Below, piece by piece: positions 1-8,042 of a stretch of 64,000 nucleotides of DNA. The position numbers were made by a program, and so were the translations under genes. The stretch is from Oscillospiraceae bacterium (lineage in GTDB: Bacteria > Bacillota > Clostridia > Oscillospirales > Ruminococcaceae): the NCBI GenBank assembly GCA_902363145.1, contig CABIZB010000002.1, positions 310,001-374,000 of the forward strand. Direction: 5' to 3'. Every line of letters starts with the position of its first letter. Position 1 is the stretch's first letter. Below the pieces are notes generated by a model. That model ran no database searches. It had not been told where the DNA came from and saw only the letters and a program-made list of their open reading frames with translations.

Positions 1-408
1 GTGGCAGCCGCCGCAGGTAGAGCAGCTTCCGCCGCAGGTGTGTGGTGCAGTCTCGGGGCAGGTCATGGGGTCATCGCCGTTGGCAGCGCTTGTGACGATG
101 AAGTTGATGCTTTCCAGAATGCCGTCCATCTCAGCCTTTGCAGCCTCGAATGCGATCATCTTGGGATTGCTTACCACCTGAGAATAAAGTGCGTTCAGCT
201 CATTGTTGAGAGCAGTGATGGCATTGGTGTCCTTCTCAGCCTTGCCCATCTCGGTGTTAAGGTCCATTCTCTTTGCGTGGAATTCCATTATCTGCTTCTG
301 AAGCTCCTCGTCCTTGTCGTTTGCGAGCTTAGCAGCAGTGTACTGAATATATCTGGGGTCAGCCTGGAGAGCCTTTCCCAGTTCTCTTGCAGCTTCAATT
401 ACGTTCAT
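1..408 (-). CDS. YlbF/YmcA-family protein, C-terminus beyond window edge
   Basis: Partial gene reading off the left edge (136 codons, no stop reached). The start is the ATG at 408-406, preceded by an AAAGG site. The N-terminus (MNVIEAARELGKAL) and the helical body match the YlbF/YmcA (DUF964) family, whose Bacillus members RicA and RicF work with RicT in mRNA maturation, biofilm and competence control. The visible C-terminal part is cysteine-rich (TCGGSCSTCGGCH). Cysteines near the C-terminus of RicA/RicF bind Fe-S clusters in Bacillus, so metal or cluster binding is a reasonable inference here, but the tail may continue past the window. No RicT partner is in view. Family call is fairly sure; function in this organism is inferred. 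Confidence 0.8.
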   Translation of the reverse strand, partial: MNVIEAARELGKALQADPRYIQYTAAKLANDKDEELQKQIMEFHAKRMDLNTEMGKAEKDTNAITALNNELNALYSQVVSNPKMIAFEAAKAEMDGILESINFIVTSAANGDDPMTCPETAPHTCGGSCSTCGGCH

Positions 409-834
409 TATTTTTTACCAGCCTTTCATTTATAAAGCCATGCCGCCTATGGGCAAAGCTGCTTTTATTTTCTGAGAAATAATATTTATTATACCATAAA
501 CCTCTTTTTTTGTCAATCATAACATTTATAAAAATCGGCGGTATCCGCAGGTGCAGATACCGCCGCAAGTGTTCTATGTTATCCATTGTCAGTCATACCG
601 GTACCTCTTATGCTCCTGTTCATTTTAATATCAGATCAGTTCAAAAGCGATATTATGCCGTTCCTGAACACCCTGATAACAGTTATCAGTCGGCTGTCTC
701 CTCCGCAATTATCTTACCAAACTTTAGTAAAAGCGTTATTATATGTCAATAGCAAAATAAATTTTTGTTATAAATCTCCCCATATTATCAAATAATGTGC
801 TATAATAATATCATCACATCTTGGGAGGAACGCT
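409..834. other. intergenic region between divergent genes
   Basis: 426 bases with no convincing gene. It must hold the leftward promoter of the YlbF-family gene and the rightward promoter of the YwqG-like gene; a TATAAT at 801-806 is a plausible -10 for the latter but has no clear -35. An inverted repeat (GGCGGTAT/ATACCGCC, 537-563) is followed by a T run only on the minus strand, where no gene ends. Short ORFs here have poor starts and were not accepted. Confidence 0.5.
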
Positions 835-1704
835 ATGAATATTTATTCTGCAAGATCAATTATAAATACCATAAAGCAGCTGAAAGCAAAGCACGACGCA
901 GCCACCATTACATCAAGGGACGACATGATAAAAAAATTCATCGCCTTTGCCATTGAAAAGAGGCTTGGAAATTATCATTTGCAGCTCACTCCCGCAGATG
1001 AGCCATGCACTCTTTACAGCTCCAAGCTGGGCGGAATGCCCTATATGCCAAAGGATTTTGATTATCCCACAAACAGCGGCAACAAGCCTCTCAGGCTGCT
1101 GTGCCAGCTGAATTTTGAAAAGCTGCCGCCCATGAAGCCATTTCCCGAAAAGGGCATTTTGCAGATATATCTGTACGATGACGGCAAGCTTGATATGGCA
1201 GATTGTCAGACCACATCTGAGCAGGATAATTTCAGGGTAATATATTTTGAAGATATCCTCAGGCGGGAAAGTCTGCTGAAAAGTGCAGAGGAAATGCCTG
1301 CATTTGATAATACTTTTCCTTTCACGGAAAAGCTGCTTATTGCCAAATCCCCCACACCGACCATAATTTGCTCCTCCGACTACCGCTTTGATGATACAGT
1401 GCTTGAATTTGCCAAGGCATACAAAATGTGCCCCAAATCAGCCAAAAGCACGTACGATATTCCCAATGACGCCGACGAACCGCTGTACAACACATTTACA
1501 TACGAAAACTTCACCTGCACAGGCGGCAGCGGCATATTTACCGAGCGTGACCCACGAAAGGACTGCCCCCAATACCGTGACTGCGATCTTTGCCTGTTTA
1601 CCCTTGCCGACGCAGAAAAAGACGGACGGCTGAATTTTCTCATGCCGTCCGCCAATATGATAAAAAGGGATTTTTCAAAAGTGCTGTTTGATACTAATCT
1701 TTAA
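835..1704 (+). CDS. YwqG/DUF1963-family protein
   Basis: A 289-residue cytoplasmic protein of the YwqG (DUF1963) family. Members share a beta-rich fold with an N-terminal sample like LGGMPYMPKDFDYP (residues about 65-80) and LRLLCQLNFEKLP, both clearly visible. Biochemical function of the family is not established. The start is ATG 835 with a strong GGGAGGA site at 823-829. The last four codons and the TAA stop lie inside the left end of a 154-bp MITE beginning at 1694, so the C-terminus ...FD-TNL is encoded by the repeat and the ancestral ending has been replaced. Single gene, divergent from its left neighbour and convergent with the DUF6062 gene. Confidence 0.85.
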   Translation: MNIYSARSIINTIKQLKAKHDAATITSRDDMIKKFIAFAIEKRLGNYHLQLTPADEPCTLYSSKLGGMPYMPKDFDYPTNSGNKPLRLLCQLNFEKLPPMKPFPEKGILQIYLYDDGKLDMADCQTTSEQDNFRVIYFEDILRRESLLKSAEEMPAFDNTFPFTEKLLIAKSPTPTIICSSDYRFDDTVLEFAKAYKMCPKSAKSTYDIPNDADEPLYNTFTYENFTCTGGSGIFTERDPRKDCPQYRDCDLCLFTLADAEKDGRLNFLMPSANMIKRDFSKVLFDTNL

Positions 1705-1847
1705 TCGTTCTATAGGCAAAGCCGACAGATGAAATAAGACCAGTCTAGGAAAGCGACCGCAGGCGGGCTTGCCGCCCGGCAAGGGAGCTTGACGAAGAAT
1801 GGGCTTATTTCAGCCGAGGATTTGTCTATAGGTTGATTGAGGATTAG
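1694..1847. mobile_element. MITE, long form (154 bp), copy 1
   Basis: Flanked by TA at 1692-1693 and 1848-1849. The termini are imperfect inverted repeats (CTAATCTTTAATCG...CTATAGGCAAA against the complement of TTTGTCTATAGGTTGATTGAGGATTAG). A copy of identical length lies at 27354-27507 and differs at only a few positions. The interior holds a GAAATAAG/CTTATTTC pair around a GC-rich hairpin (CGGGC/GCCCG). There is no coding capacity. TA duplication and terminal inverted repeats are typical of MITEs mobilised by Tc1/mariner-IS630 type transposases; no such enzyme is in this window. Confidence 0.85.
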
Positions 1848-1878
1848 TATTATATGAGCATAGACTGATATTCTATCA

Positions 1879-2565
1879 TTACGGCTTCCTTGATGTAAGG
1901 AAGCCGATCGCCCTTTCAATGCTGTCCTTGGAATTGCCCCAATCAGCGTCCTTGCCTGCGCTGCGGTAATCGTACATGGAGCAGTATTTTGAAACGTCAG
2001 CGTAAAGCTCGGCGATATAGCTTTCGGTAAGTCCGCCGATAAGCTTCATAAAGCCGTCCAGCTCTTTCTTTTGCAGATACTGGGGAGCAACTGAGGCAAG
2101 CAGGTCATAATGGGGCAGGCAGATAAACTCCTGCTCGCTCATGAGCTGCCTTGCCTCGCTGTTTTTGTACATCTCAAAAAATGTCCTAAGCAGGCGTTCC
2201 ATTCCCCAATCCACCTTTTCACACACAAAGCAGCTCTCGTTTATTTCGGAGAGCTTTTTTTGTCTGGCGTTCTTGGGTTCAAAAAGCTTTTTCCTTGAAA
2301 ACAGACTGCCATGCACCTCGTCCAGATGGGTCTGGAGCATAAGGGCAAGGGAAAGCCTGTTCTTGCATTTGAGCATCTGCGCAAAGTGGGCAGAGCAGAA
2401 GCCTGCACGGTTGGTTTCTATCCTCACATCAGACTCCATCATAGCCGCTCCCATGATATACTCCACCGTGCGCTGCTCCAGCATATCCCTCATTCGGCAG
2501 ATAGGGCAGCCCTCTCTCGGTTCAAGTATCTCGCTGATAGGTATGGTAAGAATACTTTCACGCAT
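1879..2565 (-). CDS. DUF6062-family cysteine-motif protein
   Basis: About 228 residues; the start is the ATG at 2565 with AGGAG eight bases upstream rather than the TTG six bases earlier. It carries repeated Cys/His motifs: CPIC near residue 20, FCSAHF near 57, CFVC near 112 and CLPHY near 150, which look like two metal-binding pairs. It resembles the clostridial DUF6062 family, for which no function is established. It sits 14 bases downstream of the class B PBP gene and is the last gene of the zapA-U32-PBP operon, so a link to the envelope is possible only by context. Confidence 0.7.
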   Translation of the reverse strand: MRESILTIPISEILEPREGCPICRMRDMLEQRTVEYIMGAAMMESDVRIETNRAGFCSAHFAQMLKCKNRLSLALMLQTHLDEVHGSLFSRKKLFEPKNARQKKLSEINESCFVCEKVDWGMERLLRTFFEMYKNSEARQLMSEQEFICLPHYDLLASVAPQYLQKKELDGFMKLIGGLTESYIAELYADVSKYCSMYDYRSAGKDADWGNSKDSIERAIGFLTSRKP

Positions 2566-2579
2566 AATCAAAACTCCTG

Positions 2580-4697
2580 TTAATCATAATTTTCATTGTA
2601 ATTATCGCCGTTATCAGCCGTGTCGGCAAGCATTTCGGCAGTCTCGTCCTCGGTCATGCCCTCAAGCTTTTCAATGTGATAGAACTCGTCATAGTAGGCG
2701 GAGATTATCTCACGTATCATAAACTTTGACCATTCACCGTGCTCCACAAAGCCCGAAAAAGCGATCTCGGGGTCATCTGCGGGATAAAAGCCGATAAATG
2801 CCGAGCCTGTGTCGTTCTTGGAGGTCATCTGGGGAGTACCTGTTTTTATGGCTGTCTTTTCGGGCAGATCGGTCAGCAGATAGCTGTCGGTGTAATACTC
2901 GCTGAGAGTGGGGTAGGTATATGCCTCAAACGCCCCCGCTTCGACCATTCCCTTTGTTACAGTGTCAAAGGTGTAGCCTGTCTTGTCCTCGATAACAGCC
3001 GCCTTTACAGGCTTTGTGCGGGAAACAAGCTCTTCCATATTGTAGGTGTAAACGCTGTCCACCATGTAGGTCTCGTATCTCACGCCCTTGTTGGCAATGG
3101 TCATTGCCTGCGCCGCCATTTGCAGGGGGGTGACATATGTGTCCGACTGACCGATAGCCGCCTGGATAACATTTCCTGCCTGCCATTGCAGGCCTCTTTC
3201 CTCAAAGGTCTCGGGGCAGGCGATGTAGCCTTTTTTAACGCCTCTGCCTATTTCCAGTCCCATTTCTCCGCCAAGGCCATAATCGGAGGCATATTGTGCG
3301 ATAAGGTCGATGCCCGTGATACGTCCCACGTCATAGAAGAAGATATTGCAGGATTCTCTCAGTGCCTCCACCACGTTCAGCCTGCCGTGATAGCCCGTAC
3401 ATTCGGGACTCCAGCCCTCCCAGTAGGTGTAATATTTCTTGCAGGTAACGGTGTCCGTGGGAGTGATTATGCCCTCGTTCAGCGCTGCTGTTGCAGTCAC
3501 TGTCTTGAAAGTGGAGCCGGGGCGGTAATATGCGCTGGTGACACGGTTCGTAAGAGGGGCATTCTCACCGTTTGCCACAGCGGAATAGTTGTTTATATAG
3601 TCGTTCAGGTCATAGGTGGGGGCAGTCGCCGCCGCCAGCAGCGCACCGCTTTTTACATCTATCACGGCAATAGCGCCTGCGTCCGCCTCGGTGCCCTTTG
3701 CCTTTGAAGATGTCTGGTGCCGGAGCCAATAAATGTGGTTTTCAAGAATGGTCTGCACCTTTCGCTGATAGTCGCTGTCAACAGTGAGCTTTATGGTATT
3801 TCCCGGCACCGCCTCCTCCGTTACCTTGTCGCTGATAACGGAGCCGCCCATTATCTCAATGGTGCGTGTGCCCTTTTGACCTCTCAGGGTGCTTTCCATG
3901 GCTTTTTCAATGCCGCCCTTGCCTATAACATCGTTGAGGGCATAGCCGCTGTCCCTGTTCTCCTCGTATTCCTCGGCGGATATGGCTCCCACCGTTCCGA
4001 TAAGGTGGGGAACAACATCGCCCACCTTATAAACTCTCACCGCTTCTTCCGAGATATCCACACCGTCAAGGTCATAGGACAGCTCCTTTATCCTGACCAC
4101 CGCCGCCATGGGGATATCCTCCGCAAAGGTGTAGCGGTTGGAAACGGAGAAGTCACGCATCACCATGGTGTAGCGTATCCCTGCGATTATCCTTTTTTGC
4201 CTGTCGGTGTAGCTTTTGTCAATGCCGTAAAGGGTCTCCATGGCTTCCATACATTCCTCGGCAGTGCCATATACCTGCACGCCGATGTTTTTTCTCAGCC
4301 GTGCCACGTCCCCCTCCCTGTCAGCCTCATATTCAAAGGGAGCGTCGGAGGTTATGGGAAGAATGTCCTCCCACTCAACGTTTTCCTCGCCAAGCACCTC
4401 TGCCACCGTAAGGATTATGCGGTTCACCGACTTGTCGTCCGAGGGAAAGAACGCCTTCTCTATAACGGCATTGAAGCCTGATTTGTTGCTCACCAGATAT
4501 TCGCCGTCAGCGTCGGTCATCTCCCCTCTGGGAGCGCTTATCACCTGTGTGGCGATACCCGAGCTTCTGGACTTTTCCAGGTAGCTGCTGCCGTCAACAA
4601 GCTGTATTTTCATCAGCTGAACAGCCCCCAATGACATAATGCCAAGGGTGGCTGCCATCAGGAAAACAAAACGGAAATTATCCGCAGCCTTGTTCAT
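2580..4697 (-). CDS. class B penicillin-binding protein (PBP2/FtsI type transpeptidase)
   Basis: A 705-residue membrane-anchored transpeptidase that cross-links peptidoglycan outside the cell. One N-terminal transmembrane segment lies at residues 9-29, followed by a PBP dimerisation domain and the transpeptidase domain. All three active-site motifs are present: STFK with Ser395, SCN at 449-451, and KTGTP at 618-622. The size fits MrdA/SpoVD/PBP2-type proteins; no PASTA domains are seen. The C-terminus is very acidic and Asn/Asp-rich. ATG 4697 has an AAAGGCGG site. It follows the U32 gene by about 40 bases, in the same direction as zapA, which suggests co-expression of division and wall-synthesis functions. 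Confidence 0.93.
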   Translation of the reverse strand: MNKAADNFRFVFLMAATLGIMSLGAVQLMKIQLVDGSSYLEKSRSSGIATQVISAPRGEMTDADGEYLVSNKSGFNAVIEKAFFPSDDKSVNRIILTVAEVLGEENVEWEDILPITSDAPFEYEADREGDVARLRKNIGVQVYGTAEECMEAMETLYGIDKSYTDRQKRIIAGIRYTMVMRDFSVSNRYTFAEDIPMAAVVRIKELSYDLDGVDISEEAVRVYKVGDVVPHLIGTVGAISAEEYEENRDSGYALNDVIGKGGIEKAMESTLRGQKGTRTIEIMGGSVISDKVTEEAVPGNTIKLTVDSDYQRKVQTILENHIYWLRHQTSSKAKGTEADAGAIAVIDVKSGALLAAATAPTYDLNDYINNYSAVANGENAPLTNRVTSAYYRPGSTFKTVTATAALNEGIITPTDTVTCKKYYTYWEGWSPECTGYHGRLNVVEALRESCNIFFYDVGRITGIDLIAQYASDYGLGGEMGLEIGRGVKKGYIACPETFEERGLQWQAGNVIQAAIGQSDTYVTPLQMAAQAMTIANKGVRYETYMVDSVYTYNMEELVSRTKPVKAAVIEDKTGYTFDTVTKGMVEAGAFEAYTYPTLSEYYTDSYLLTDLPEKTAIKTGTPQMTSKNDTGSAFIGFYPADDPEIAFSGFVEHGEWSKFMIREIISAYYDEFYHIEKLEGMTEDETAEMLADTADNGDNYNENYD

Positions 4698-4727
4698 AGA
4701 TACCGCCTTTCTGTACCGGAGTTGGAA

Positions 4728-4742
4728 GATTAAGATTAGTAT
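4728..4742 (-). repeat. remnant of MITE terminus forming a stop codon
   Basis: Read on the minus strand this is ATACTAATCTTAATC, one T short of the 17-bp start of the long MITE (ATACTAATCTTTAATCG). It supplies the TAA stop of the U32 gene at 4736. No second end is recognisable nearby, so it could be a deletion remnant. With only 15 bases, chance similarity is possible. Confidence 0.45.
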
Positions 4743-6805
4743 ATACCTCTGTAATAAAGTCCTCTTGTAAATGTGCCGTGGGGCTTGCCGCCTGTGAAAA
4801 AGCGCTTTGTCACCCCGAGAGCCTCATCAGCCGAAAGCCCCTGCATATCAAGATATGCAAAGTCCGCACCCGAAAAGCCCTCCAGCTTGTCGGAGATATC
4901 AAGGATATCGCTGTTGTAGATAACGGAATATTCCCTGTTGTCGCACTTTACGGGGAAGCTCCTGCCTGTTCTGTCGGTAAGGCAGCCAGTGCATTTGCCG
5001 CAGCCCGTCACCGCTCTCACAGGGCAGTTGCGCACTACCATAAGAGGCAGCCTGCCGTATGCGAAAACGCCCACGGGGATATTGCTTTTAAGTCCGTTTA
5101 TCTGGGCTTCTTTAAGCTCAAAGGAAGCTGTAATGTCCGCAAAGCCCATATTTTCGCACTGCTTCACCGAGTAGGAGTTTGTGATGTTCATACCCGTTCC
5201 GCCGTGAAGCTTTATGCCCTCCAGCTGAGAAAGCACGCCCATATGAGTAAGGTTTCCGCACATAAAATGCACAAATCCCTTTTCACGGAGCATTTTCAGC
5301 TGCGAAAGCAGCCTTCCCTCGTCCGAAACAAAATCGGGCAGGCGGACTATCGCCTTGTCAATGTAACGTTCTTCAAGCTCCTCGCATAATTTTATGGGCA
5401 CCACGAACATGGAAACGCTGCCCTCCAGCGTCCTCAGCACGCTTATATCCGATACCGCCGCACGGAAATCTATCCTGCCGAAGCGTTTGGGTGCATTTAT
5501 CTTTTCAAGTTCATTTTCGCTGATATGATAAGCGTGGGTATTTTTGCGGAGGATAGCTTCGTCCCCCATGCTTACAGCTTCTCTTCTCATGCGGTTAAGC
5601 TCGGAGGCAGGCAGCATAACGCCCCCGTCAATATGACATTCCACGCTGTTAAGATAAAATCTTGTGTCACCCAGCTTCGAAAGCTGCTTTGTTACATCTT
5701 CTTCGGAAAGGCTTCTGTTCTTTGCCTCTTCGGGTATCCTGCCCTCGATCTTTCCTACTGCATTGCCATTATCAAAGGAAAATTCCAGCACAGACGGCTC
5801 ATTTCTGCGGGCCGTGAAAACAAAATCAGCCGCCGATGTCTTTTTCTCCTTGGCGTAAAGTGCGGCAAGCTCGCTCAGAACTCCGTCCGCAGAAACAACG
5901 TCCTCTTTCCTGCGGTAGCCGAACATATCCGCCCCACGCCTGTTCATAAGATATCCGTCAGTAAAGCCGCTGCGGGAAAATACCGCTTCAAGCCGCTTCA
6001 TATCAGCATCGGTGTCACCTGTGCCGTCAACAGCGTTCCTGAGAGCCGTCACCGCCGCCGCCACATATTCGGGGCGCTTCATTCGTCCCTCTATTTTAAA
6101 GGAAGCGCAGCCGATATCGCAAAGCTCGTCAACATGCCGCACAAGGGACATATCCTTCAGCGACAGTGCATATTCCTCCGCAGGCTTTCCGACAGCCGAA
6201 AAAGGCAGCCTGCACGCCTGTGCGCACTGTCCCCTGTTGGCGCTTCTGGAGCCGATAACTGCGGACATATAGCACTGCCCCGACAGGCACATACACTGCG
6301 CTCCGTGAACAAATACCTCTGTTTCCATGCCCGTTTCGCATATTTTTCTTATCTCGTCCAGCGTCAGCTCACGGGCAGGAACTATCCGACAGATGCCAAG
6401 CTTTTTTGCAAATTCCGCTCCCAAAGGTGTGTGGACGGTCATCTGAGTGGAGCCGTGGAGAGGCATATCGGGCACAGCCGCCCTTGCTATGAGCAGACCG
6501 CCCAGGTCTTGAACGATAAGCCCGTCAATGCCCACTTCCGCCGACCTTTTTACCTCGTCATAAAACTCCTCTGCCTCGCTGTCAAGCACCGCAACGTTCA
6601 TGGCACGGTACAGCTTTACGCCGTGGATATGGCAGTATTCCGCCGCCGCTTTAAGCTCATCATAGGAAAAATTGACGGCATTTGCTCTGGCGGAGAAGCT
6701 TTTCCCTCCGACGTAAATGCCGTCTGCGCCGCATCTTACAGCGGCATATATGCTTTCAGTACCGCCTGCGGGCGCAAGCACCTCAGGCTTGTTATTCTCT
6801 TTCAT
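4736..6805 (-). CDS. U32-family protein with DUF3656 domain
   Basis: A 689-residue protein annotated by homology as a peptidase U32 family member. The N-terminal half has the U32 TIM-barrel hallmarks: EVLAPAGGTESIYAAV at the start, YVGGKSFSARA, EVFVHGAQCMCLSGQCYMSA, RGQCAQACR and FKIEGRMKRPEYV. The Cys cluster (CMCLSGQCYM...RGQCAQAC) probably binds an Fe-S cluster, as in RlhA/TrhP, members that hydroxylate rRNA or tRNA. The remainder matches the DUF3656 and second-barrel layout of RlhA, so an RNA hydroxylation role is more likely than proteolysis. The start is taken as ATG 6805, just after the zapA stop; a GTG at 6811 would overlap zapA. The stop codon lies in a MITE-end-like sequence. Confidence 0.85.
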   Translation of the reverse strand: MKENNKPEVLAPAGGTESIYAAVRCGADGIYVGGKSFSARANAVNFSYDELKAAAEYCHIHGVKLYRAMNVAVLDSEAEEFYDEVKRSAEVGIDGLIVQDLGGLLIARAAVPDMPLHGSTQMTVHTPLGAEFAKKLGICRIVPARELTLDEIRKICETGMETEVFVHGAQCMCLSGQCYMSAVIGSRSANRGQCAQACRLPFSAVGKPAEEYALSLKDMSLVRHVDELCDIGCASFKIEGRMKRPEYVAAAVTALRNAVDGTGDTDADMKRLEAVFSRSGFTDGYLMNRRGADMFGYRRKEDVVSADGVLSELAALYAKEKKTSAADFVFTARRNEPSVLEFSFDNGNAVGKIEGRIPEEAKNRSLSEEDVTKQLSKLGDTRFYLNSVECHIDGGVMLPASELNRMRREAVSMGDEAILRKNTHAYHISENELEKINAPKRFGRIDFRAAVSDISVLRTLEGSVSMFVVPIKLCEELEERYIDKAIVRLPDFVSDEGRLLSQLKMLREKGFVHFMCGNLTHMGVLSQLEGIKLHGGTGMNITNSYSVKQCENMGFADITASFELKEAQINGLKSNIPVGVFAYGRLPLMVVRNCPVRAVTGCGKCTGCLTDRTGRSFPVKCDNREYSVIYNSDILDISDKLEGFSGADFAYLDMQGLSADEALGVTKRFFTGGKPHGTFTRGLYYRGIY

Positions 6806-6807
6806 TA

Positions 6808-7563
6808 TCACCGTTTTTTCTTTCTTCCCCTGCGTGACTGCTGCGCAGGCTTTTCGGGGGCGGTCAGGTTATCAGATTGTGTATCGCCGCCATTACCCTG
6901 AGCTTCTGCATTTCCTTCTGGGCTTCCGCCAACGACTTCTCCTCTTTCTTCCTGCTTTGCTTCTTCTGTCGCTTTGCCGCAACTGGCACCTTCGCCGTCA
7001 GCGGCAGGTTCTTTTTTGTCATTCTTTTCTTTGGTCTCATTAGGCTTGACAGGTTCGTCAGCCGCATCGGCAGGCTTTTCGGGCTTTTCCTCAGCCTTCT
7101 GAGCATTCTGCTGTGCCTCAGTGTCAAGCTCATGTGCATAAATGGTCACAGAGGGAGTAACGGTATTTTCAAGCACCAGCTGTTCGCAGTCATAAAGTGC
7201 AGGGCGCTTTTTAAGCTCCTTGTTTTCCTTTTCAAGGTCAGCTATCTTCTGCTCCAGCTCCTTTACCTTGGCGGTAAGCTTTTCATTTGCGCTTCTTGCC
7301 TTGCCTGCTTCGTTCACATAGGTCTTTATCTGACCCCTGATATTTTCAATGCTCTCCTGAGCCTTTGCGGCCTCGTCAAGAGACGTAAGGGCAACAAACA
7401 CCGCCGCATTCTGTATGCCGAAATTGGGCTTTGCCTTTACCATATCACCTATCTCTTTATCTATTCTGTCGGCAAGGCCTTTGATATATTCGGGCTTTTC
7501 GTCGGTCCTGAGGTTATATTCCTTACCGCAGATAACGACCTTAACTTTATTTTCAATATTCAT
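6808..7563 (-). CDS. zapA: ZapA-family cell division protein with long disordered tail
   Basis: A 251-residue protein. Residues 1-100 are a ZapA domain (KVKVVICGKEYNLRTDE, AALTSLDEA region), which binds FtsZ and stabilises the Z-ring in the cytoplasm. It is followed by a coiled coil (about 85-120, heptads in KVKELEQKIADLEKENKEL) and a low-complexity tail of about 110 residues rich in Glu, Lys, Ala, Pro and Gly, ending in the basic stretch RRGRKKKR. Typical ZapA is about 85-130 residues, so the tail is unusual. ATG 7563 has a GAAAGGATC site. It is the first gene of the operon with the U32 gene, a pairing conserved in Firmicutes. Confidence 0.88.
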   Translation of the reverse strand: MNIENKVKVVICGKEYNLRTDEKPEYIKGLADRIDKEIGDMVKAKPNFGIQNAAVFVALTSLDEAAKAQESIENIRGQIKTYVNEAGKARSANEKLTAKVKELEQKIADLEKENKELKKRPALYDCEQLVLENTVTPSVTIYAHELDTEAQQNAQKAEEKPEKPADAADEPVKPNETKEKNDKKEPAADGEGASCGKATEEAKQEERGEVVGGSPEGNAEAQGNGGDTQSDNLTAPEKPAQQSRRGRKKKR

Positions 7564-7597
7564 CTGTCCGATCCTTTCCGAAATGTATTCAAATATA

Positions 7598-7626
7598 ATT
7601 ATACATCATTATCCGACAGATTTCAA
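7598..7626 (-). promoter_or_regulatory. sigma-A-type promoter of zapA operon
   Basis: On the minus strand: TTGAAA (7626-7621), a 17-bp spacer, then TATAAT (7603-7598), about 30 bp upstream of the zapA ATG. Confidence 0.8.
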
Positions 7627-7698
7627 GAGATATTATATTCTATTATCGATATGATTTTTACAAAATTATTTATTTGGGTATGTGTATTTTGCGTAAAC

Positions 7699-7887
7699 TT
7701 ATCGGGTGAGCATTTTATTCATCTTATCGACCTTTATCCTGACAGTGATATATACCGTCAGCCATATTGCCGCAAATATTATTGTGAATATCCAATACAT
7801 CACAGAAAGAGGCTTGTCATGTTTTTTCGGTATTCGGTGGGTTTTGAAAGGTGAAAGGCAAATTATCATATTGTATTGGCACGGCAT
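7699..7887 (-). CDS. possible small membrane peptide (weak)
   Basis: A 62-codon ORF between zapA and glyQS. The last third encodes a convincing single transmembrane helix (YWIFTIIFAAIWLTVYITV) with a basic end (RIKVDKMNKMLTR), using codons like the neighbours. No good ribosome site precedes the ATG at 7887 or an internal ATG at 7800. It could be a genuine tiny membrane protein, a gene remnant, or chance. Confidence 0.3.
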   Translation of the reverse strand: MPCQYNMIICLSPFKTHRIPKKHDKPLSVMYWIFTIIFAAIWLTVYITVRIKVDKMNKMLTR

Positions 7888-7943
7888 TAAAAATCAACCG
7901 ATACGCAAAGCGCACTGATATTCAATTTTTGCCCTCAAACACC

Positions 7944-7972
7944 TTGACAACACCCCCGATATGGAATATAAT
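7944..7972 (+). promoter_or_regulatory. strong sigma-A-type promoter of glyQS
   Basis: TTGACA (7944-7949), a 17-bp spacer and TATAAT (7967-7972): a consensus promoter. The predicted leader of about 65 bases is too short for a T-box, so this glycyl-tRNA synthetase gene appears not to be under T-box control. Confidence 0.9.
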
Positions 7973-8042
7973 TAAAAGTAACTGTTAATATACCCCATTG
8001 TGGGAAGAAATTTGCCTGCGGGCATAAAAGGTGGTTATTATT

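Noticed and set aside
537..563. Inverted repeat GGCGGTAT / ATACCGCC as a terminator
   Set aside because: A T run follows only on the minus strand, where no gene ends; kept as an unexplained repeat.
1710..1919. 69-codon leftward frame ending ...AFLDWSYFICRLCL
   Set aside because: It is the translation of the long MITE; the same peptide appears at 27370-27588 because the repeat is duplicated. There is no ribosome site or family match.
2739..3707. 322-codon rightward frame
   Set aside because: Opposite-strand shadow of the class B PBP gene, whose active-site motifs and codon use are clear.
6877..7854. 325-codon rightward frame with hydrophobic runs
   Set aside because: Shadow of zapA plus spacer; the opposite strand encodes a recognisable ZapA with promoter and ribosome site.
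7973..8042. T-box riboswitch before glyQS
   Set aside because: The promoter is only about 70 bases from the start codon, and no specifier stem or T-box sequence is present.
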